Positions 1-12,004 of a stretch of 64,000 bases of DNA are shown here, piece after piece. Numbering within the stretch: the stretch's first letter is position 1; each line of letters opens with the position of its first letter. The stretch is from Typhlomys cinereus. Lineage: Eukaryota > Chordata > Mammalia > Rodentia > Platacanthomyidae. Where the stretch lies: the NCBI GenBank assembly GCA_023101885.1, contig JALPQD010000916.1, forward strand, positions 236,001 to 300,000, in the 5' to 3' direction. The notes below the pieces were generated by a model. It was not told the origin of the DNA, searched no databases, and was given only the letters and a program-made list of their open reading frames with translations. Made by a program: the position numbers and the translations under genes.

Positions 1-612
1 AGGAAATGACTGCGCACTGAGAGCGCAGCCTTCAGGGCCCGGACAGCACAGCTGCCAGGAGCTGAGGACTGGGTTAGTTCGAATTTGTGGGAAAGGCCCG
101 GTGGGCGTGGCTTCTCGCCAGAGTCACAGCTCTTTTTAACTCCACTGCAAATCCAGATCACAGTCCTACCCCTCTGGGGTGTCAGAGATGCTCCCCTAAT
201 TCTTACTTGGTCCTGAGAGATTTCCAGTGCGTAGCAAAGAAGCGATTACGTTTTAAACCCAGCGAAATCAAGGAGCGGCTGGTACAACATGTGCTCGTTC
301 TGGCCTTGGCTCGGGGGTCTGCGCAACAGTCTCTGTAATGGGCTGGAAGGCAAAGGACAAGATTCTGTGGGCCACGTGGCCTCTATCGGGACCATTCGTT
401 GTTCCCACTCAGGACAAAGGAGCCACGCATGACGTGGGCGTGATGGACAGTTATGTCTCAGAAGCTTCCAAAGCAAGCGCAGAGGGCGATTCCCCGGTGC
501 TGGTCCAGGGGTCTGCAGGGTCCTCCTATCTTGTCTCTGGAACAAGCGACCTGTTTCCAGGGGAAACAAGCTTTCACCTGCATCCATTCTTGCCACATCT
601 AACTCCACAGCA
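1..612. other. Non-coding sequence, nothing recognised
   Basis: Mixed-composition sequence at the window edge. Short open frames exist on both strands but none has a recognisable domain, plausible splice structure or coding-like composition. I see no repeat family here that I can name. Confidence 0.5.
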
Positions 613-2361
613 AATGACCTTCACGCCAACAGAGCATGACACCCCATCCAGACCCATCACACCCCCATCCAAACATGATACCCCATCCAGACCATGAGAC
701 ACCCCATTCAGACATGACACCCCATCCAGACATGACACCCCATCCAGACCATGAGACACCCCATTCAGACATGACACCCCATCCAGACCATGAGACACCC
801 CATTCAGACATGACACCCCATCCAGACATGACACCCCATCCAGACCATGAGACACCCCATTCAGACCATGAGACACCCCATTCAGACATGACACCCCCAT
901 ACAGACCCATGACACCCCATACAGACCCATGACACCCCCATACAGACCATGACACCCCATACAGACCCATGACGCCCCATACAGACCCATGACGCCCCCA
1001 TACAGACCATGACGCCCCATACAGACCATGACACCCCCATACAGACCCATGACGCCCCATACAGACCATGACACCCCATACAGACCCATGACGCCCCATA
1101 CAGACCCATGACACCCCATACAGACCATGACACCCCATACAGACCCATGATGCCCCATACAGACCCATGACACCCCATACAGACCCATGATGCCCCATAC
1201 AGACCATGACGCCCCATACAGACCATGACGCCCCATACAGACATGACACCCCCATACAGACCCATGACACCCCCATACAGACCCATGACACCCCCATACA
1301 GACCATGACGCCCCATACAGACCCATGACACCCCCATACAGACCCATGACACCCCCATACAGACCCATGACGCCCCATACAGACCCATGACACCCCATAC
1401 AGACCCATGATGCCCCATACAGACCATGACGCCCCATACAGACCATGACGCCCCATACAGACATGACACCCCCATACAGACCCATGACACCCCCATACAG
1501 ACCCATGACACCCCCATACAGACCATGACACCCCATACAGACCCATGACACCCCCATACAGACCCATGACACCCCCATACAGACCCATGACGCCCCATAC
1601 AGACCCATGACGCCCCATACAGACCATGAGACACCCCATACAGACCCATGACGCCCCCATACAGACCCATGACCCCCCCATACAGACCCATGACACCCCC
1701 ATACAGACCCATGACGCCCCATACAGACCCATGACACCCCATACAGACCCATGACACCCCCATACAGACCATGACACCCCATACAGACCCATGACACCCC
1801 ATACAGACCCATGACACCCCCATACAGACCCATGACACCCCCATACAGACCCATGACGCCCCATACAGACCCATGATGCCCCATACAGACCCATGACGCC
1901 CCATACAGACCCATGACACCCCCATAAAGACCCATGATGCCCCCATAGAGACCATGACACCCCATACAGACCATGAGACACCCCATACAGACCCATGACG
2001 CCCCCATACAGACCATGACACCCCATACAGACCCATGACGCCCCCATAGAGACCATGACACCCCATACAGACCATGAGACACCCCATACAGACCATGACG
2101 CCCCCATAGAGACCATGACACCCCATACAGACCATGACACCCCCATACAGACCCATGACGCCCTATACAGACCCATGACGCCCTATACAGATCCATGACG
2201 CTCCCATACAGACCATGACGCCCCATACAGACCCATGACGCCCCATTCAGACCCAGACACCCCATACAGACCCATGACGCCCCCATAGAGACCATGACGC
2301 CCCCATACAGACCATGACGCCCCATACAGACCATGACACCCCCATAGAGACCTGTGACACC
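613..2361. repeat. Large minisatellite, 20-22 bp unit, about 80 copies
   Basis: The unit is close to CCATGACACCCCATACAGAC, with 1- and 2-base length variants from extra C residues. Three zones are visible. The left zone (about 634-895) uses CATCCAGAC or CATTCAGAC. The long middle uses CATACAGAC. The right zone (after about 1920) mixes in CATAGAGAC units. The segment 1189-1396 recurs at 1409-1616 with one mismatch, so a block of about 220 bp was duplicated recently inside the array. The minus strand stays open for 650 codons only because the unit has no stop triplet in any frame; this is not a gene. Confidence 0.97.
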
Positions 2362-4650
2362 GGCATCTAAACCCCCTGCAGGTTTCATCCCTGAGCTTTG
2401 TGCTCTATTCTCACGGCAGATGTCCCCCTTGAGCTCCGTCCCTCCCCCTTCTGCAGAACCCAGCGACTTTCTGTCCATCCTGCAACTGCCACGCCTCCCC
2501 CTTAGGGCTTTCCCCATTCTCTGCATTGTCTCTTCTGGTTCTGATCTGACTTCTTGTCTAAATTCTGGGACATTCTGCCATCAGACTGGCACTATTTCCT
2601 CTGTGAAGTACCTTTTCGTGCATATCTGATCACCTTTCTCCACCAGCAAGTACAAGCTTAAGAGAAGAGAAACCCCTCAGTTTACCCCTTGGCCTCAGCG
2701 CTGGGACAGTGTCACCCACAATGGGGCTGTGTTTAGAGTCTGGTTCTGAGCAGACAGAAGGGAACGTTTCCATTGCGTAGTGGAAGTTGTGAATAATTGA
2801 GTAGATGTGTAGAATGAATGATTTTTTTTTTTGGAAAGGACTCTTTACTTGAAAGGTTAATGGTAGAACAGTTGAACAGTGTTTGAAGAAGCTAATAACT
2901 CAGTGGCAAGACCTAAGTAAAGGCCAGTCTGGGTGACAACTAAGGAGTCTGCAGGAACCAGGTACATCTAAATGCTTTGCACAGTTATTTATGTCTCTCT
3001 AAAAATGTAGTCACAAGGAGACAGCATGAGGTGGAGTGCTAGGAGGTGACAGGGTCGTGAAGGTGGCGCCCTCCTGGGGGACACTGGCACTTCTGAACAG
3101 AGACAAGAGACAGCTTCCCTGGTCCCCTCCCCACCTTGAGGGTGCAGCCCCTGCAGGCCATAGGACAAACTTGAGAACTCCAGCTGGGATGTCGTGCAGC
3201 TTCCAGAAGGATCTAGAAGGTGCAGAAGGTCTCCCGAGAGTCCTTGTAGATGCGGCACACCAGGAAATAAGTCCATGCACGACCCATGACAGATGAGACA
3301 TGAGACAGCCCCTGGGGAATCCCTTCGGCAGTCCAGCAGGTGACACGCTAGCAGACTGAAGTCCAAGGAGCCTCGGGAGCCAGGCAGATGGGTCCTGAGG
3401 GTTCAGTCATGAGTCCTGTCCAGGGGGCGTGATTCAAAGTCCTGTAAGGACAGACCTCTGCCCAGCCGGCCTTTCACTCTGAGCTGATCATCAGCGATGA
3501 TCGACAGGCCCAGAAGGGCTGCGCGTGACATGCTAACAAGTAGAAGACAGTTTCTTCAGTGCCTGTGACCTCTGACAGCTTGACACGTCTAGGCCACTCT
3601 ACGGTGCGTGTCTTTTATCTGCCCATCTAGACCACAGTCTCCTGAGAGGGTTTCAGGTCATATTTATATGTAAGTCTTCTGCGCAATGGGGCCAAGAGTG
3701 CGCCCGCAGCAGGTGCTCAGCCCAGTTTAGTGGAAGAATGAATCCCTTGCGCTTTGCTTCTCTCACAAGAGCTTCCCGTAAACTCCTTCCCTCCACTGGC
3801 TCTTCGCACACAGAGACCCACAACGGCCCAAGCATGGCAAGGGCCAGTGGCTGCTCCTGGGCCTCCCTGTGGGCCAGGAGGCCACTCAGCTGGGGTGCGA
3901 GCTCGAGGGCTGACAGCCTCCAAGGGTGTAGAGACAGGGACAGGCTGAGTTCCTCAGCAGCGTCCCACGGTCCCTTGGGGGGCGAAAACCACAGCGTGGG
4001 TGAGACAAGACCCAGAGACCACAAGACTGGGGTCCCTGAGGCAGGCGAGATGCGTGGCCCAGTCCTTCAGCCATCGATCCACGCCCTTTACCCCACATCA
4101 CATCCACTTCCAATTTTCCCTCTTAAATTGCAATCCGAAGCACGCCGCAGATGCGATATCATTTTCCTGATAACTGGGCCCTGCGAGTTAATGACTTTCC
4201 TTCCTCCCAGCCAGGAAACAATTCCACGTTGCTTCATATAATAATCCACTGTCTTCTGTTCTGCTCGCCCCTGACGAACTGGGCCTGTCTCACCCAGCGG
4301 TGGTTGTGCTGGGCTCACTGTGCACTGGGTGAGAATCCCATAGGGGGCGGGAGACAGCCTGGTCACCTCGGGGGAGAGGCTGTGCCTGAGGCAACACCCA
4401 GAAACAGCGTATTTTCTAAACTTTAACGGGTCCTTCCCAGATTTACATTCCCTGGTCTAGAATCTGGCCCCTAGGGACTCTCTAAACCACGGGGGACCCT
4501 TTTCCGTACTTGGGTCTGCACTTCTAGCCAGAGGAACTCTAGTAACTTGGGCCGCAGCTGCCCAGAAGGGACTTGAATGGAGTCGGCCGAGGGCTCAGCA
4601 GGACCGTGGTGGGCAGCTCCCGTTCCACAGACGACTTCTTCAGCTTGCCC
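2362..4650. other. Non-coding sequence, nothing recognised
   Basis: Unique-looking sequence with a short T run near 2821-2832. Both strands carry short open frames around 2990-3370 and 3650-4240, with no domain, codon bias or splice sites that I can support. Confidence 0.45.
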
Positions 4651-4823
4651 ACCGCTGACCCAGGGGGAGGCAGAGCCTTCGAGGCCCACCGCTGACCCGG
4701 GGGGAGGCAGAGCCTTCAAGGCCCACCGCTGACCCGGGGGGAGGCAGAGCCTTCGAGGCCCACCGCTGACCCGGGGGGAGGCAGAGCCTTCGAGGCCCAC
4801 CGCTGACCCAGGGGGAGGCAGAG
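4651..4823. repeat. Minisatellite, 37 bp unit, about 4.7 copies
   Basis: Four full and one partial unit begin ACCGCTGACCC and contain GGGGGAGGCAGAG. The copies differ at one or two bases, which suggests recent amplification. The G-rich core (runs of five or six G) sits on the plus strand. Confidence 0.95.
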
Positions 4824-5266
4824 AGTTTTCACCAACCGGCTGGCCGGCTGCCGCGTGGGAGCGGATCTGGGGCCTTTGTCTCCCGTCTCCCAGCCCTCAA
4901 TACAGTCATCTGCTCCGATTGTCTCGGCGAGTTATTTCTGTGCTCCGTTCCCTTTGCTGCATCAGGATCCTACAGCAGACCGCCTCGTGGAGGGGCCCCG
5001 CAGCTCTGCAGAGAGATGGAGAGGGGAGGACGGTGTCTTGTGGGAGCACAGCCAGAACCCTTGGCAGCTAGTCAGGGGGATCCCAGACCCTCCACCGTAC
5101 ATTGGGTCCCTGAGAAGCACGGGGCTCCCCGGAATGACCTCCGCGGAAGCTGTGGGAAGGAAGCAAAGTGGTGAAGAAGGGGAGAGAAGCATCTTTGCTG
5201 GTCGCTCTGAGATCATCACCTGGGCGCCCACGGACGGGATCCAAAGGTGTCAGCTTAGCTCTTTCC
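4824..5266. other. Non-coding sequence, nothing recognised
   Basis: GC-rich unique sequence between a 37-bp minisatellite and a pyrimidine tract. The open frame over this stretch continues into the pyrimidine tract and gives a low-complexity serine/proline/leucine peptide, so I do not treat it as coding. Confidence 0.4.
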
Positions 5267-5412
5267 TTTGTCTAACTCCCTCCTCTTCCTCCCTCCTTCT
5301 TCCTCCCCCTGACCCCTCTTCCCTTCCCTCCTCTCTCTCCTACCTCTTCTTCTCCTCTCCTTGCCCATGTTCTCCTCTGCGCTCTCCCCCTCCCTTGCTC
5401 GCTCCTTCCCTG
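5267..5412. repeat. Polypyrimidine tract
   Basis: About 145 bases are almost entirely C and T on the plus strand (CCTCTTCCTCCC-like words). Long homopurine/homopyrimidine stretches can form triplex DNA; this is general knowledge and not shown here. Confidence 0.85.
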
Positions 5413-5689
5413 TCCCAGTCAGTTGCAATGGCAAAGAAGTGCTCGAGGAAGACATCCTGGCCTCAGGAAGCGCCTCTTGCCCGCAGCCTACTTTTCTGTC
5501 ACCCAAAGCCCTGAGAGGTTCACGCACCTCACACCACTCACAGCGGTGTCTCTATCAACACGGAACTTCTGTGAGAATCTTGGGCGTTTGTGCCAATCAT
5601 CAGAAACTGCCCCGTGAGGTAAATGGAAGGAGACCTCAGTCTGAAGGAAATTAGACATGTTTTCAGTTGGTGGGGGAGGAGGAACAGAG

Positions 5690-5862
5690 AAGAATTGAGA
5701 AAACCCGGCTCCATCTCATTAAATCCCCATGAATATGCAAAAGAGGACTAATTGCCCTCTTCAAAAACTAATCATTCTGAATTTTACTAGTTGAATTATA
5801 AAACCTGACACACGTATTTCCCCCTTTTATGATATTTGTAAGCATAACTCCTTCTGCAAAGA
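5690..5862. other. AT-rich repeat-free island, candidate conserved element
   Basis: This stretch is clearly AT-richer than its GC-rich, repeat-laden surroundings and contains homeodomain/POU-like words such as ATGAATATGCAAAAG and GGACTAATTG. It matches no mobile element I recognise. Its character resembles developmental enhancers in gene deserts, but conservation cannot be judged from one sequence. Confidence 0.3.
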
Positions 5863-6054
5863 AAATCAAATCCTATTTTTATCCATTGAAGTCACCCCCC
5901 TTGCTTCAACCTGCCACCACACCCCGCCTTGCCCTCCCTGCATCGCCCACCAGCCTTGTTCTCCCTGCTGCCCCGGCCTTGCCGAATCCTGCTCCCTTCC
6001 CCCAACCTTCTTAACCCCCCTGCTCTCCCTGCCTCTCCCCTTCTCTTGCTGAGC

Positions 6055-6192
6055 GAGCACTCAGCCCTGGCCATGTGTATTAAAAGCCCTGCGCTGGAAG
6101 TCATTAGAATTCCCCGTTCAGAACTATTATCTGGAGCTATTGTGCCTTGCTTTGTATTTATTTAATGCTCGTCTTCTGAATCAGATCATTTC
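6055..6192. other. Repeat-free island, candidate conserved element
   Basis: Contains GTGTATTAAAAGCCC, GTCATTAGAATTCC and TTTATTTAATGCTCG, with AT-rich homeodomain-type words in a non-repetitive context. A non-coding conserved element is possible; there is no direct proof. Confidence 0.27.
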
Positions 6193-6752
6193 CAGGGGCC
6201 AGTCATGCCTGAGAAGCTGCGGGAATCAAACCTCGCAGAGCATCCTTCTCCCTGTGTGATGAGGCGTCTGCTTCCAGCCTTGCAGCCCGCGGGGCAGCTT
6301 TGTGAGCGGACAGAAGTGCTTTGTGTGGGAGCCCTTGGGAGGGGCTCCAGGCCCCGGGCCTTCTGTAAGAAGGAGCCTCGAGGCTGGGTTGGGGTGCAAA
6401 GACAGGCATCTGTTCCCTCCAGTGTGCTGTTCCACCAAGGAAAGGAGGTCCGAGCAAGTTTCCAGTTTGCTGGCCTCTTGCACAGATGACTCCAACACGC
6501 GTCGCATTGTGTCTGACCACTGCCCGGGGACCAGCAAATGCTCTAGGCTCAGCGTGCCTTGGGCCGGACGCGTGGGCCGAATGTCACACGAGGGCTTTCC
6601 ACACCTGAGTCTCCAGGGTTGCTAAGGAAGGTGACTGAGGTGGAATTTGCCTACTGAGACTAAAGAGATGACCCCGGGCCACGCTATCCTGCTTTAGCTT
6701 GTTTCTTACGGAGTCCATCTTCTTCACTCAGAGCAAGAAGCGCTTCACCAAC
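6193..6752. other. Non-coding sequence, nothing recognised
   Basis: Unique sequence with overlapping short open frames on both strands and no recognisable product. Confidence 0.4.
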
Positions 6753-7165
6753 GCCACCTGGACCCTGCAGTCAGAGAGGCACGGCATGCTACATGCTACA
6801 TGGACCCTATAGTCAGAGAGGCACGGCATGCTACATGCCACACGGACCCTGCAGTCAGAGAGGCACGGCATGCTACATGGACCCTGCAGTCAGAGAGGCA
6901 CGACATGCTACATGCCACACGGACCCTGCAGTCAGAGAGGCACGGCATGCTACATGGACCCTGCAGTCAGAGAGGCACGGCATGCTACATGCTACATGGA
7001 CCCTATAGTCAGAGGGGTGTGGCAGATTACATGCTATGTGGACCCTAAAATCGGAGAGGCATAGCTGACTATGTGGACCCTACAGTCAGACATCCTATAG
7101 TCAGAGAGACCCCACAGCCAGAGAAGCATGACTGAGTGTACAGTCAGAGAGGCCTCTTTCTTTTC
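6753..7165. repeat. Minisatellite with alternating 42 and 35 bp units
   Basis: The core TGGACCCTGCAGTCAGAGAG is followed by GCACGGCATGCTACATG. Units alternate between 42 and 35 bp because a 7-bp TGCTACA or TGCCACA step is present once or twice. About seven good copies are followed by decayed ones (from about 7010), where the sequence drifts to CTATAGTCAGAG. Degeneration is graded from left to right. Confidence 0.95.
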
Positions 7166-7882
7166 TCTTCCTTCTGCTATCAGATGACCCCATTCGCTAA
7201 TTCATTTTCTCCCCAAAGACTACTGAATATTTAAAGCAGAGACCTGAGATATGCTCGGTGACTTCACAACGGGGCGATATCCGGCTTAATTTCCTCTTAC
7301 GTGGCCTCTTCTGGTACAGCCAGTGCCCCCTCGTGTATCTGGGTGCCCCACGGCCTCCTGCCAGGCCCAGTCCCTCCTCCCCGCAGCTGCCCCCTGCCAA
7401 GTCGCCCTTCCTCCCTTGCCGGCACATTTAGATTTGTTCATTTCTTAGGAGGGAGTCTGGAGATAAATTAATGGTAGAATAAACTATCTCAAGACTATTT
7501 ATATAAACCCGTTTCAAATGCTGACGATCTTTGTGCGAGAACTAAGGAGACCACGACAGCCCACTCCTCTCGGGTCCCCAAGCTGCCCTGATTCCCCTGG
7601 GTGGGCGAAGGCTGATTGCAGGGGGGGAGGTGTGTGCGGAAGGCCTGGGCACTGGCTCCTTCTGAGTTTGTTCAAGAACTTGAATCGCCACTGACCACAG
7701 AGACCCACGTGAGAACTTGTCACAGGATTTTCTTAGCGCTGCAAGAGAAGACACAGCGCTCCTGCTGCAGGAAGCAGACGGACCCACAGGTCTCAGGAGG
7801 TCGCTCTGCACGAAGAGGCCCCTGATTCCAGCATGGAGATGGCGGCTGCAGTGGCCATCCTTTCTGCCATTCCCCGCGGCGG
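7166..7882. other. Non-coding sequence, nothing recognised
   Basis: Unique sequence leading up to a CTCF-type motif. No gene signals that I can support. Confidence 0.4.
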
Positions 7883-7896
7883 CCACTAGATGGCGG
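7883..7896 (+). promoter_or_regulatory. CTCF core motif
   Basis: CCACTAGATGGCGG fits the published CTCF core consensus CCASYAGRKGGCRS at all 14 positions and lies in a locally CpG-rich context (CCCCGCGGCGG just upstream). CTCF sites of this form commonly mark insulators or loop anchors. Orientation is plus. Occupancy cannot be known from sequence. A second, shorter match to the motif tail (TGGAGATGGCGGC) lies about 50 bp upstream. Confidence 0.6.
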
Positions 7897-8624
7897 CACG
7901 CCAGAAAGCACTCCCGCCTCTTGAGCGTGTGGCTCTTTGCAGAGCGGGGAGACCAAGATCTGGACTCGGCATCCGAAGGCTCTGAAGGCTCAGGAGCTGA
8001 AGGGCGTCGCATATGCAAAGCACCGTCCCTGCTTCTGATTGAGACTCCTTCACTCTCCTTGCCGGGCCCAGAGACTGCGTTGCTGAGCCATTCTGGGGTG
8101 TCTGGGAGGGGAACCCCCGAGAAGGATGGCATGCGAGGAAAATCTGCAGCCCGTGGGTGCCCGGGCCACAGCCCTCTCCTGCTCCCAGCCTCCGCAGGAC
8201 AGCCAGGCAGCCTCCTCCTACCTGACGCTCACCCCAAGAGCCCAGTGCAACTGCCCTTCCCCGTCACACCCACAGCAGCCGCGCAGCGTCCCGCACATCA
8301 GATCCAGTCTTGGGATCTCCGGCCAGAGGGCTGAGGGGAAGCGGAGGTTGCTAAGCACCTTCCTGTCCCCTCCCTGCCCGGCCTCACGTCAGCCTGGCGC
8401 TGCTTTTAGTTCACCCCACGTGAATCTCCATGCTGCTTGTCCACTGGGGCCGGTTCTCTTCCTTCTGGACACGGGTGGGGATGAGCTAGTTCCCGGATCC
8501 CCGAATAAAGCCTGGCCTGCGGGAGAGGACGCGCACACGCCACTCTTGGTCCAGGGTGGCTGAGAAGCATGAGCCGCATTCCGGAGGCGGTGAAAACGTT
8601 TCGTAGCCATGCATTGAATTGCAA
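7897..8624. other. Non-coding sequence, nothing recognised
   Basis: GC-rich unique sequence. A plus-strand frame (8126-8563) stays open but has no domain I recognise and a composition like the neighbouring non-coding DNA. Confidence 0.4.
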
Positions 8625-8745
8625 CCCGCATGTTCAGAGGGTCAGGCAGGAGGCGCCTGTCCAAGGCCCGTCTGGACTACATGGTGAGACCCTACATTTC
8701 TCACCCCAACCCCACAACCCAAACCAAACAACAGCAAACATCAGA
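8625..8745 (+). mobile_element. B1-like SINE fragment
   Basis: The words GTCAGGCAGGAGG, AAGGCCCGTCTGGACTACAT and GGTGAGACCCTAC follow the order of the right part of rodent B1 (7SL-derived), ending in an A/C-rich tail (CAAACCAAACAACAGC). Divergence is high, so this is an old copy. The left boundary is uncertain. Confidence 0.6.
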
Positions 8746-9764
8746 AAGCGACCTGTTTCCTCATCCTGAGATCTGGGGCCACTTGTTACTGCAGCTGATA
8801 CAGCCCATGCTGACCAATGACCACAGCTGCTCCATCACCCCGCGTGGCCCCAGGCCCAGAAAGGAGCTGTGGGGTTTGCTCCATTTGCATCTGGTAATTA
8901 CAAAGCAAACAAGTTGACTGTCGTCCCTGGAGTATCGGTTCCAGGCTCCTTGCCTCCTACCAGACAGTGCCCTGTCTCCCAGGTCTCCGTGTGGCCCCAG
9001 CATTGATCCTGGTGTTCCTTGTATTCTCCAAGAGGTGCTGTGAAGCGCTTCACTAACCCGGACCTCAGTGGGAGAAGGTGCAGAAACCAAAGCAGGGGCT
9101 TTTCTCCAGCGCTCCCCAGCTCACACCCCAGCTGCAGATTCCCGGCCCCGCTGCGGACTCCCGGCCCCGCTGCGCTGACGCTGGGCTTTGAGAGCAGAGG
9201 GAGCCAGGTTCAGAGCCCGGGGCTCCTGGATGCCCGCGCCTGTGCATACGTCAGACCTTCTGGGTCGCTTTAATTTCTGTGCTGAAACTTGGCTCTCAGG
9301 AGTGTCCACCTGCGCCCCCCAGGCTGTAGCACCCCAGGATGGCTATGGATGTGCCAAACGGTCCAAAACCGTCATAAGAACACTTGTGACTGTTTTAAGC
9401 TGACTGGGCGGTTCTCGAGTGGATGATGTCATGTTCGGTGCAGCTCTTAGGAAAAAACCTTTTTGGTCTGTGTGTAGGGAAAATCCATTCTGATACTTTC
9501 TAGGTTACTATAAAAATTGCTCTCTGTTTCCACAAGACCTTCACTTGCACACAAGCATCAAAGACAGAGTCAATCCACCAGAAAACATTCCACACACCCG
9601 GGGGGGGGGCATGAGGTCTGTTTTGCACATGTGCCCTGGTGACACTGTGAGGTGCATCCCCCCCACCCTGGCAAGGCCCCCATTCCACACCCATCCTGCT
9701 TCAGGCAAGTGAGGTCCTGATTTCCCACGGCACCAGAGTGCTCCCTGGAATTATTTCCCGGCAT
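8746..9764. other. Non-coding sequence, nothing recognised
   Basis: Unique sequence with a poly-G run (about 9600-9609). Short open frames only. Confidence 0.4.
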
Positions 9765-9995
9765 TGATATTTACAGAAAAATAATAAACATAATCCACAT
9801 TGGCGCACATATCGATCCCAGATCCCACTGACATTTAAGGATAAATGATGGATTGGCTTTTCTTCAGGGCCCGCTGTGCCGGCCTGTCTGGCCTCTACAT
9901 AATTTACTTTTGATTAAAGCAGTGCTTCAACATCTAGATGCCGTTTGGGAGCAGGAGGCAGGATCAATGCATTTATGACACAAACTTTCAAACAA
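9765..9995. other. AT-rich repeat-free island, candidate conserved element
   Basis: Contains AATAATAAACATAATCC, CACATATCGATCCC, AATTTACTTTTGATTAAAG and GCATTTATGACAC, with many forkhead- and homeobox-like words and no mobile-element match. It stands out from GC-rich flanks as an enhancer-like island. This is inference only. Confidence 0.3.
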
Positions 9996-10925
9996 TGTAG
10001 TGCGAGAAGTCTCAGTCCATTCAGCTGGGGGGCGGGGCAGCTGGGGGCGCTGGTCTGAGTTGGAAAGGTGGGCTGCGCTCTGAAGACCGGCTGTGCTGGA
10101 GACTCAGGGGAGCTGAGACCCCAGGCTGCTCCTGGGGGGCGGGGCCGCGAAGATAAGGAGGGGCCCTCGGGACTGAGTTCTCTCTTCCGCGCTTCTGCCT
10201 CTTTCTGCCCAGTCACAGCGGCAGAATTTACCTTTCGGTCCATATTGAAAATCCAGCTTCAGAGAAAAAGAGGGCTTCCTCTGTGTTCCCATGCCCCCCC
10301 CCCCGCTTCCCGTGCCCCACACAGCCTGCTGGGATGCGGTTGCTGCCTCTGCCTGTTTTAGCTGTGACATACCTGCCACACATGTCGTCCAGGAGGACTC
10401 GTCTCCCTAGTGACATCACAGGTTGGGTGACATCACACGCCGGCCTCTAGGGGGAACACACCGCAGTCCCGTGTTTAGGATGTGAAATCGAGGCGTCGGC
10501 AGAGCTGGCACCGTGGCAGGTGCCGTGTGCATAACACACGCACGGGGTTCTTCTCACACGTCTCAGCTGCTACAACCTCCGTCCGACGGCAGGAGTTCTG
10601 GAAGACAGGGCCACCTCCTGCCTGCGTCCGATGTGCACAGAGGAGCTGTGGGGACGGCCACCGTGTGGAGCTTCTAGCAACTGGGAACTCAGGGCGAACC
10701 AGGAAACTCAGGGTGAACCTTCCGCTGCCCCCGTCAGCGGACTTCCGGTGTCCTGTGCTCCTGGCTGCCTGTTCTTCTAATTCTCCCTTTCATTCCCCAC
10801 GGGGGGGTAAAACCCTTCCTTAGCCAAATATTCCATTTCTTGGCCCGCCCTCCCTCCCTCCCTTCAACAAATATTGACCAAATTTCTACCAATTGCCACA
10901 TACTGTACTAGAACTGGTGAGATAA
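9996..10925. other. Non-coding sequence, nothing recognised
   Basis: GC-rich sequence with a C run near 10296-10305. No gene or named repeat seen. Confidence 0.4.
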
Positions 10926-10928
10926 TAT

Positions 10929-10948
10929 TGTGTGTGTGTGTGTGTGTT
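10929..10948. repeat. (TG)n microsatellite
   Basis: Ten TG dinucleotides at the left edge of a TG-rich domain that continues to about 12440. Confidence 0.95.
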
Positions 10949-10999
10949 TCATCTATGTGCACTAATGTGTGCAAATGCAACTACGCATAGGCACGTGTG

Positions 11000-11790
11000 G
11001 GGTGTATCCATGTGTGTGTGTGGCTGAATCCCGTGTGTTCATATGTGTATGGGTATTTCCATGTACATTGACATGTGGGGACACATACCTGTGTATTTAC
11101 TTGTGTGTGGCTGAATCTATGTGTATTCATATGTGTGGGCTGTATCCATGAGTATGTGTGTACGGGTGCATCAGTATGTATTCACACACACATGTGTGGG
11201 TGGGTACGTTCATGTGTGTTCACAAGTGTGGAGACACCCATGTGTATGTATGGGTAGGTGTGTTCATGTGTTTTCACGTGCATGAGTCCATCCATGTGTA
11301 TGTATGGGTAGGTGTGTTCATGTGTTTTCACGTGCATGAGTCCATCCATGTGTATGCGTGGTGTGTGTTCATGTGTATTCTCATGTGTGGTACATTCATG
11401 TGTGTGGGGGGTGTGCTCATGTGTATTCTCATGTGTGGTACATTCATGTGTGTGTGTGGTGTGTGCTCATGTGTATTCCCATGTGTGGTACATTCATGTG
11501 TGTGGTGTGTGCTCATGTGTATTCTCATGTGTGGTACATTCATGTGTGTGTGTGGTGTGTGCTCATGTGTATTCTCATGTGTGGTACATTCATGTGTGTG
11601 TGTGGTGTGTGCTCATGTGTATTCTCATGTGTGGTACATTCATGTGTGTGGTGTGTGCTCATGTGTATTCTCATGTGTGGTGCATTCATGTGTGTGTGGG
11701 GTGTGTTCATATGTATTCCCATGTGCGGGTCCATCCATGTGTGTGTGTGTGCGGTGTGCTCATATGTATTCCCATGTGCAGGTGCAGGTA
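11000..11790. repeat. TG-rich minisatellite, 43-49 bp unit
   Basis: The best-ordered part (about 11345-11780) repeats GTGCTCATGTGTATTCTCAT followed by GTGTGGTACATTCATG, about nine times. Length variation comes from the number of TG steps. The left part (11000-11345) is a looser version with 60-90 bp periodicity. The translated cysteine-rich peptides resemble keratin-associated proteins only because TGTGTG codes for Cys-Val. Confidence 0.93.
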
Positions 11791-12004
11791 AAGACAAGTG
11801 CTGGTCATGCAGAGGCCCCGAGCTGGCTGGGAATCTTCCTCACCACTTTCATTACTTTTCATTGTTTTTTCTTCATCTGCATTATAAAGGGAGCGCCCTT
11901 GTTTAAACCTGGACCTTTGATTGACTCATCTAGCAACCCGCTGTCCTGGGATTCTGTCCTCATTTCTGCGGATTCACCATGACGCGGCACCTGCCCCGCT
12001 GGAC

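Noticed and set aside
574..2526. 650-codon minus-strand open frame with GLYG/VCMG repeats
   Set aside because: It is the translation of a 20-22 bp minisatellite that lacks stop triplets; the unit length changes shift the frame repeatedly. Not a protein gene.
7850..8560. CpG-bearing stretch considered as a promoter/first exon
   Set aside because: CpG density is only modest and no splice donor or recognisable coding sequence follows.
11158..11982. Cysteine-rich frame resembling a keratin-associated protein
   Set aside because: Cys-Val runs are simply TGTGTG. There is no promoter, start context or KRTAP motif beyond composition.
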